From Gammaproteobacteria bacterium RBG_16_57_12 (GTDB taxonomy: Bacteria; Pseudomonadota; Gammaproteobacteria; RBG-16-57-12): a DNA stretch of 9,037 nucleotides. Shown here piece by piece: positions 7,445-9,037 of this stretch. Below the pieces are notes generated by a model. That model did not search any database. It was given only the letters and a program-made list of their open reading frames with translations, and had not been told where the DNA came from. Positions within the stretch are counted from its first letter, which is position 1; each line of letters starts with the position of its first letter. The stretch spans positions 3,680 through 12,716 of the forward strand of contig MGXL01000101.1 of NCBI GenBank assembly GCA_001801365.1. The letters run 5' to 3'. The position numbers were made by a program, and so were the translations under genes.

Positions 7445-8019
7445 ACATAGCCGTCCACATCGAGCAGCAGCGCCTCGTCGTAGCCGTTGCTCATCGCCTC
7501 GTTGAGCGCCAGCATGGAATTCATGTAATTGCCATTGGCCTTGGCCTTGCACATGGTGATGTTGACATGGTGGCGGGTAAAGGACGAGGTCTTGATGCGA
7601 ATGCCCTTTTCCATGCCTTCGGCACCGAGATAAGAGCCCCAGGACCAGGCCGCCACCATCACATGCACCTTGAGATTGTCGGCCCGCAGGCCCATGCCCT
7701 CGGAGCCGTAAAAACACATGGGCCGGATATAGCCAGATTCCAGATTATTCTCGCGCACCGCCGCCCGGGTGGCCTCGTTGACCACATCCCTGGTATAGGG
7801 CATGGGCATGTTCAGGATATGCGCCGAGCGGAACAGACGGTCGGTATGTTCCTTGAGGCGGAAAATCGCCGCGCCCTTGTCGGTCTTGTAGGCGCGCACG
7901 CCTTCAAACACACCCATGCCGTAATGCAGGGTATGGGTCAATACATGAACCTTCGCCTCACGCCAGGGGATCAGTTTCCCGTCCAGCCAGATGACTCCAT
8001 CGCGGTCATCCATAGTCAT
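7396..8019 (-). CDS. ilvE: IlvE N-terminal fragment as encoded (truncated)
   Basis: The reading frame actually open from the ilvE start: 207 residues. The first 193 (through DVDGYVA) are genuine IlvE, including the small N-terminal domain and the Schiff-base lysine K160. The last 14, beginning PRAWACG, are out-of-frame translation of the second repeat copy. It lacks the EGSGENFF segment and the rest of the large PLP domain, including the TGTAAEV loop, so it should not be an active aminotransferase. An automatic annotation would probably list this as a separate short class IV aminotransferase. Confidence 0.6.
   Translation of the reverse strand: MTMDDRDGVIWLDGKLIPWREAKVHVLTHTLHYGMGVFEGVRAYKTDKGAAIFRLKEHTDRLFRSAHILNMPMPYTRDVVNEATRAAVRENNLESGYIRPMCFYGSEGMGLRADNLKVHVMVAAWSWGSYLGAEGMEKGIRIKTSSFTRHHVNITMCKAKANGNYMNSMLALNEAMSNGYDEALLLDVDGYVAPRAWACGPTISRCM
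7442..7707 (+). repeat. Direct tandem repeat, copy B (266-base match, period 263)
   Basis: Identical to copy A, offset by 263. The match ends on the right at 7708 (g versus a at 7445). The copies share gcc at 7442-7444, a 3-base microhomology at the novel junction. This copy is in frame with the IlvE N-terminus. It corresponds to IlvE residues 105-193. Confidence 0.95.
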
Positions 8020-8027
8020 AAACGCCA

Positions 8028-8033
8028 CTCCTC
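8028..8033 (-). promoter_or_regulatory. Shine-Dalgarno that fixes the ilvE start
   Basis: GAGGAG on the minus strand, 8 bases before the ATG at 8019. The upstream in-frame GTG at 8028-8026 overlaps this element, so ribosomes using it should initiate at the ATG. That start puts the catalytic lysine at residue 160. Confidence 0.7.
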
Positions 8034-8057
8034 AAACTTGATCAATAATACAGTTCT

Positions 8058-9037
8058 TCAGTCTCCGGACATCCAGGCCCGCCACATCCCGGTCACCCGT
8101 GCACGGTAATCGGTAAATTCGCTGTCCGCCACCACCGCCGGCTGCCCCCGCAGGGTCAGGCGATGCGCCGCGGCGCGATAGGCGCGATAGGCGTCACTCA
8201 GCAGCAGGGCATCCGCCTCGGCCATCAGGCCCGCCTCGGCGAGCAGGGCCAGCAAGCGGATATTGTCGGTATAACGGCAGAGTCCGGGGTGGTGCGACGC
8301 CCACGCCAGAACCCCATATTGGACCATAAATTCGATATCGACGATACCGCCCTGGCCCTGCTTGAGGTCAAAAAATCCCGGCGGCGCCTTCAGCAGACTG
8401 GCGCGCATGCGCTCACGCATTTCGATCACGTCACGGCACAATGGGCCCCGCTCGCGCGGCCGGGTCAGGATCTCTTCGCGTATGGCCTCGAAGCAGCGGG
8501 CGATCCGACGGTCGCCGGCCACCGCCCGCGCCCGCACCAGGGCCTGGTGCTCCCAGGTCCAGGCCTCTTCGCGCTGATAGATGGCATAGGCGGTGGTGTT
8601 GCTCACCAGCAGCCCCGAGGCCCCGCTGGGCCGCAGGCGCAGATCCACTTCATACAACACCCCCGAGGGCGTCAGGGTCGTCAACAAATGAATGATGCGC
8701 TGGGCGAGCCGGGCGAAGAACACCGCATTCTCCACGGGCTTTGCGCCATCGGTGGTTCCGCCCCCCTCGCCATGCAGAAACACCAGATCCAAATCGGAGC
8801 CATAGCTCAGCTCGAGACCCCCCAGTTTGCCGTAGGCGATGATGGCAAAGCCCGGCGGCTCCTGCCCCTGGGCCACCGGGCGGCCATAGCGGCTGACCAG
8901 CTGCCGCCAGGCCAGGCTCTGCACCTGTTCCAGGATCACCTCGGCAATCCAGCTCAGGTGATCGCTGACCACCATCAGGGGAATGACCTCCATGATATCC
9001 GCCGCCGCGACGCGCAGCACATTAGCCTGCTTGAAAT
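8058..9037 (-). CDS. glnE: Glutamine synthetase adenylyltransferase, C-terminal part (enters from right edge)
   Basis: GlnE adenylylates and deadenylylates glutamine synthetase in response to PII and glutamine, setting nitrogen assimilation in the cytosol. Only the C-terminal 325 residues of a protein usually near 950 are visible; the frame is open to the right edge, where it reads FKQANVLRVAAADI, matching E. coli GlnE internally. The GTG at 9020 is therefore not the start. The visible part is the C-terminal adenylyltransferase half: AYGKLGGLEL and then the metal-binding nucleotidyltransferase motif GSDLD (D81 and D83 of the visible fragment, equivalent to E. coli D701 and D703), YEVDLRLRPSGASG, EAWTWEHQALVRAR, and the helical GGIVDIEFMVQYGVL region. 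The deadenylylating N-terminal domain lies outside. The gene ends normally at 8058, 38 bp before the ilvE start on the same strand, so the two are probably cotranscribed. Confidence 0.95.
   Translation of the reverse strand, partial: FKQANVLRVAAADIMEVIPLMVVSDHLSWIAEVILEQVQSLAWRQLVSRYGRPVAQGQEPPGFAIIAYGKLGGLELSYGSDLDLVFLHGEGGGTTDGAKPVENAVFFARLAQRIIHLLTTLTPSGVLYEVDLRLRPSGASGLLVSNTTAYAIYQREEAWTWEHQALVRARAVAGDRRIARCFEAIREEILTRPRERGPLCRDVIEMRERMRASLLKAPPGFFDLKQGQGGIVDIEFMVQYGVLAWASHHPGLCRYTDNIRLLALLAEAGLMAEADALLLSDAYRAYRAAAHRLTLRGQPAVVADSEFTDYRARVTGMWRAWMSGD

Larger units (their letters stand above)
6833..8019 (-). pseudogene. ilvE: Branched-chain amino acid aminotransferase, frameshifted by a 263-bp tandem duplication
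   Basis: IlvE is the cytosolic PLP enzyme for the last step of leucine, isoleucine and valine synthesis. As sequenced, the gene is broken. The N-terminal part reads normally from the ATG at 8019 through [12 protein letters not shown], the PLP-lysine region KAKANGNY (K160, same number as E. coli) and DVDGYVA. It then enters a second identical copy of the preceding 263 bases in the wrong frame and stops at 7396. The remainder resumes in another frame ([27 protein letters not shown]) to the stop at 6833. Deleting one copy gives 924 bases, a clean 307-residue protein close to E. coli IlvE (309). GAGGAG lies 8 bases before the ATG; a GTG at 8028 overlaps that element and is unlikely. It lies 38 bp after glnE. 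Either a true null allele or an assembly error; the sequence cannot decide. Confidence 0.9.

Noticed and set aside
7390..7450. Programmed ribosomal frameshifting joining the two ilvE parts
   Set aside because: A frameshift at the junction would still insert the duplicated residues 105-193 a second time, giving a non-family protein of nearly 400 residues. I see no slippery heptamer with a downstream structure. Simple duplication explains everything.
8045..8050. Internal ilvE promoter (TATTAT on the minus strand)
   Set aside because: The -10-like hexamer has no acceptable -35 at 16-18 bases and lacks a correctly spaced TG, so it remains a chance match.

Overview
The window looks like chromosomal core sequence from a gammaproteobacterium. 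Every protein I recognise has a close E. coli counterpart by remembered sequence: WaaF, GmhA, HldE (as a fused kinase/adenylyltransferase), MsbA, IlvE and GlnE. The coding regions look GC-rich by eye. There is no tRNA, rRNA, CRISPR array, insertion sequence or phage gene, and no gene-free stretch longer than about 210 bases.

Left block (1-4608, all on the minus strand): transcription runs hldE, an FAD-dependent oxidoreductase, an aldo/keto reductase, gmhA, then waaF, which leaves the window. Spacing is tight (19 bp, a 10-bp overlap, about 100 bp, 39 bp), so this is probably one operon, possibly with a second promoter before gmhA. GmhA and HldE make the ADP-heptose precursor and WaaF adds heptose to the lipopolysaccharide inner core. 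The two redox enzymes between them have no known heptose role and are the least understood part of the operon. GmhB and HldD, which complete the ADP-heptose pathway, are not seen here.

Middle (4609-6565): an AT-rich 211-bp divergent intergenic region with candidate promoters facing both ways, then msbA on the plus strand, the lipid A-core flippase. Precursor supply and export are therefore divergently transcribed neighbours. msbA converges on the next block, with only 3 bp between the two stop codons.

Right block (6569-9037, all minus): transcription runs glnE (C-terminal third only, entering from the right edge), ilvE, and a small CHCC zinc-finger protein.

The most striking thing in the window is in ilvE. 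A 263-bp segment is exactly duplicated in direct tandem (matching stretches 7179-7444 and 7442-7707, with a 3-bp GCC overlap at the junction). Since 263 is not a multiple of 3, the gene is frameshifted and split. Removing one copy restores an intact 307-codon ilvE with its catalytic lysine at residue 160, as in E. coli. Because the copies are identical, this is either a very recent, probably revertible mutation or an assembly artefact. I found no convincing undescribed biological system; the rest is ordinary core-genome sequence with a few points worth checking.
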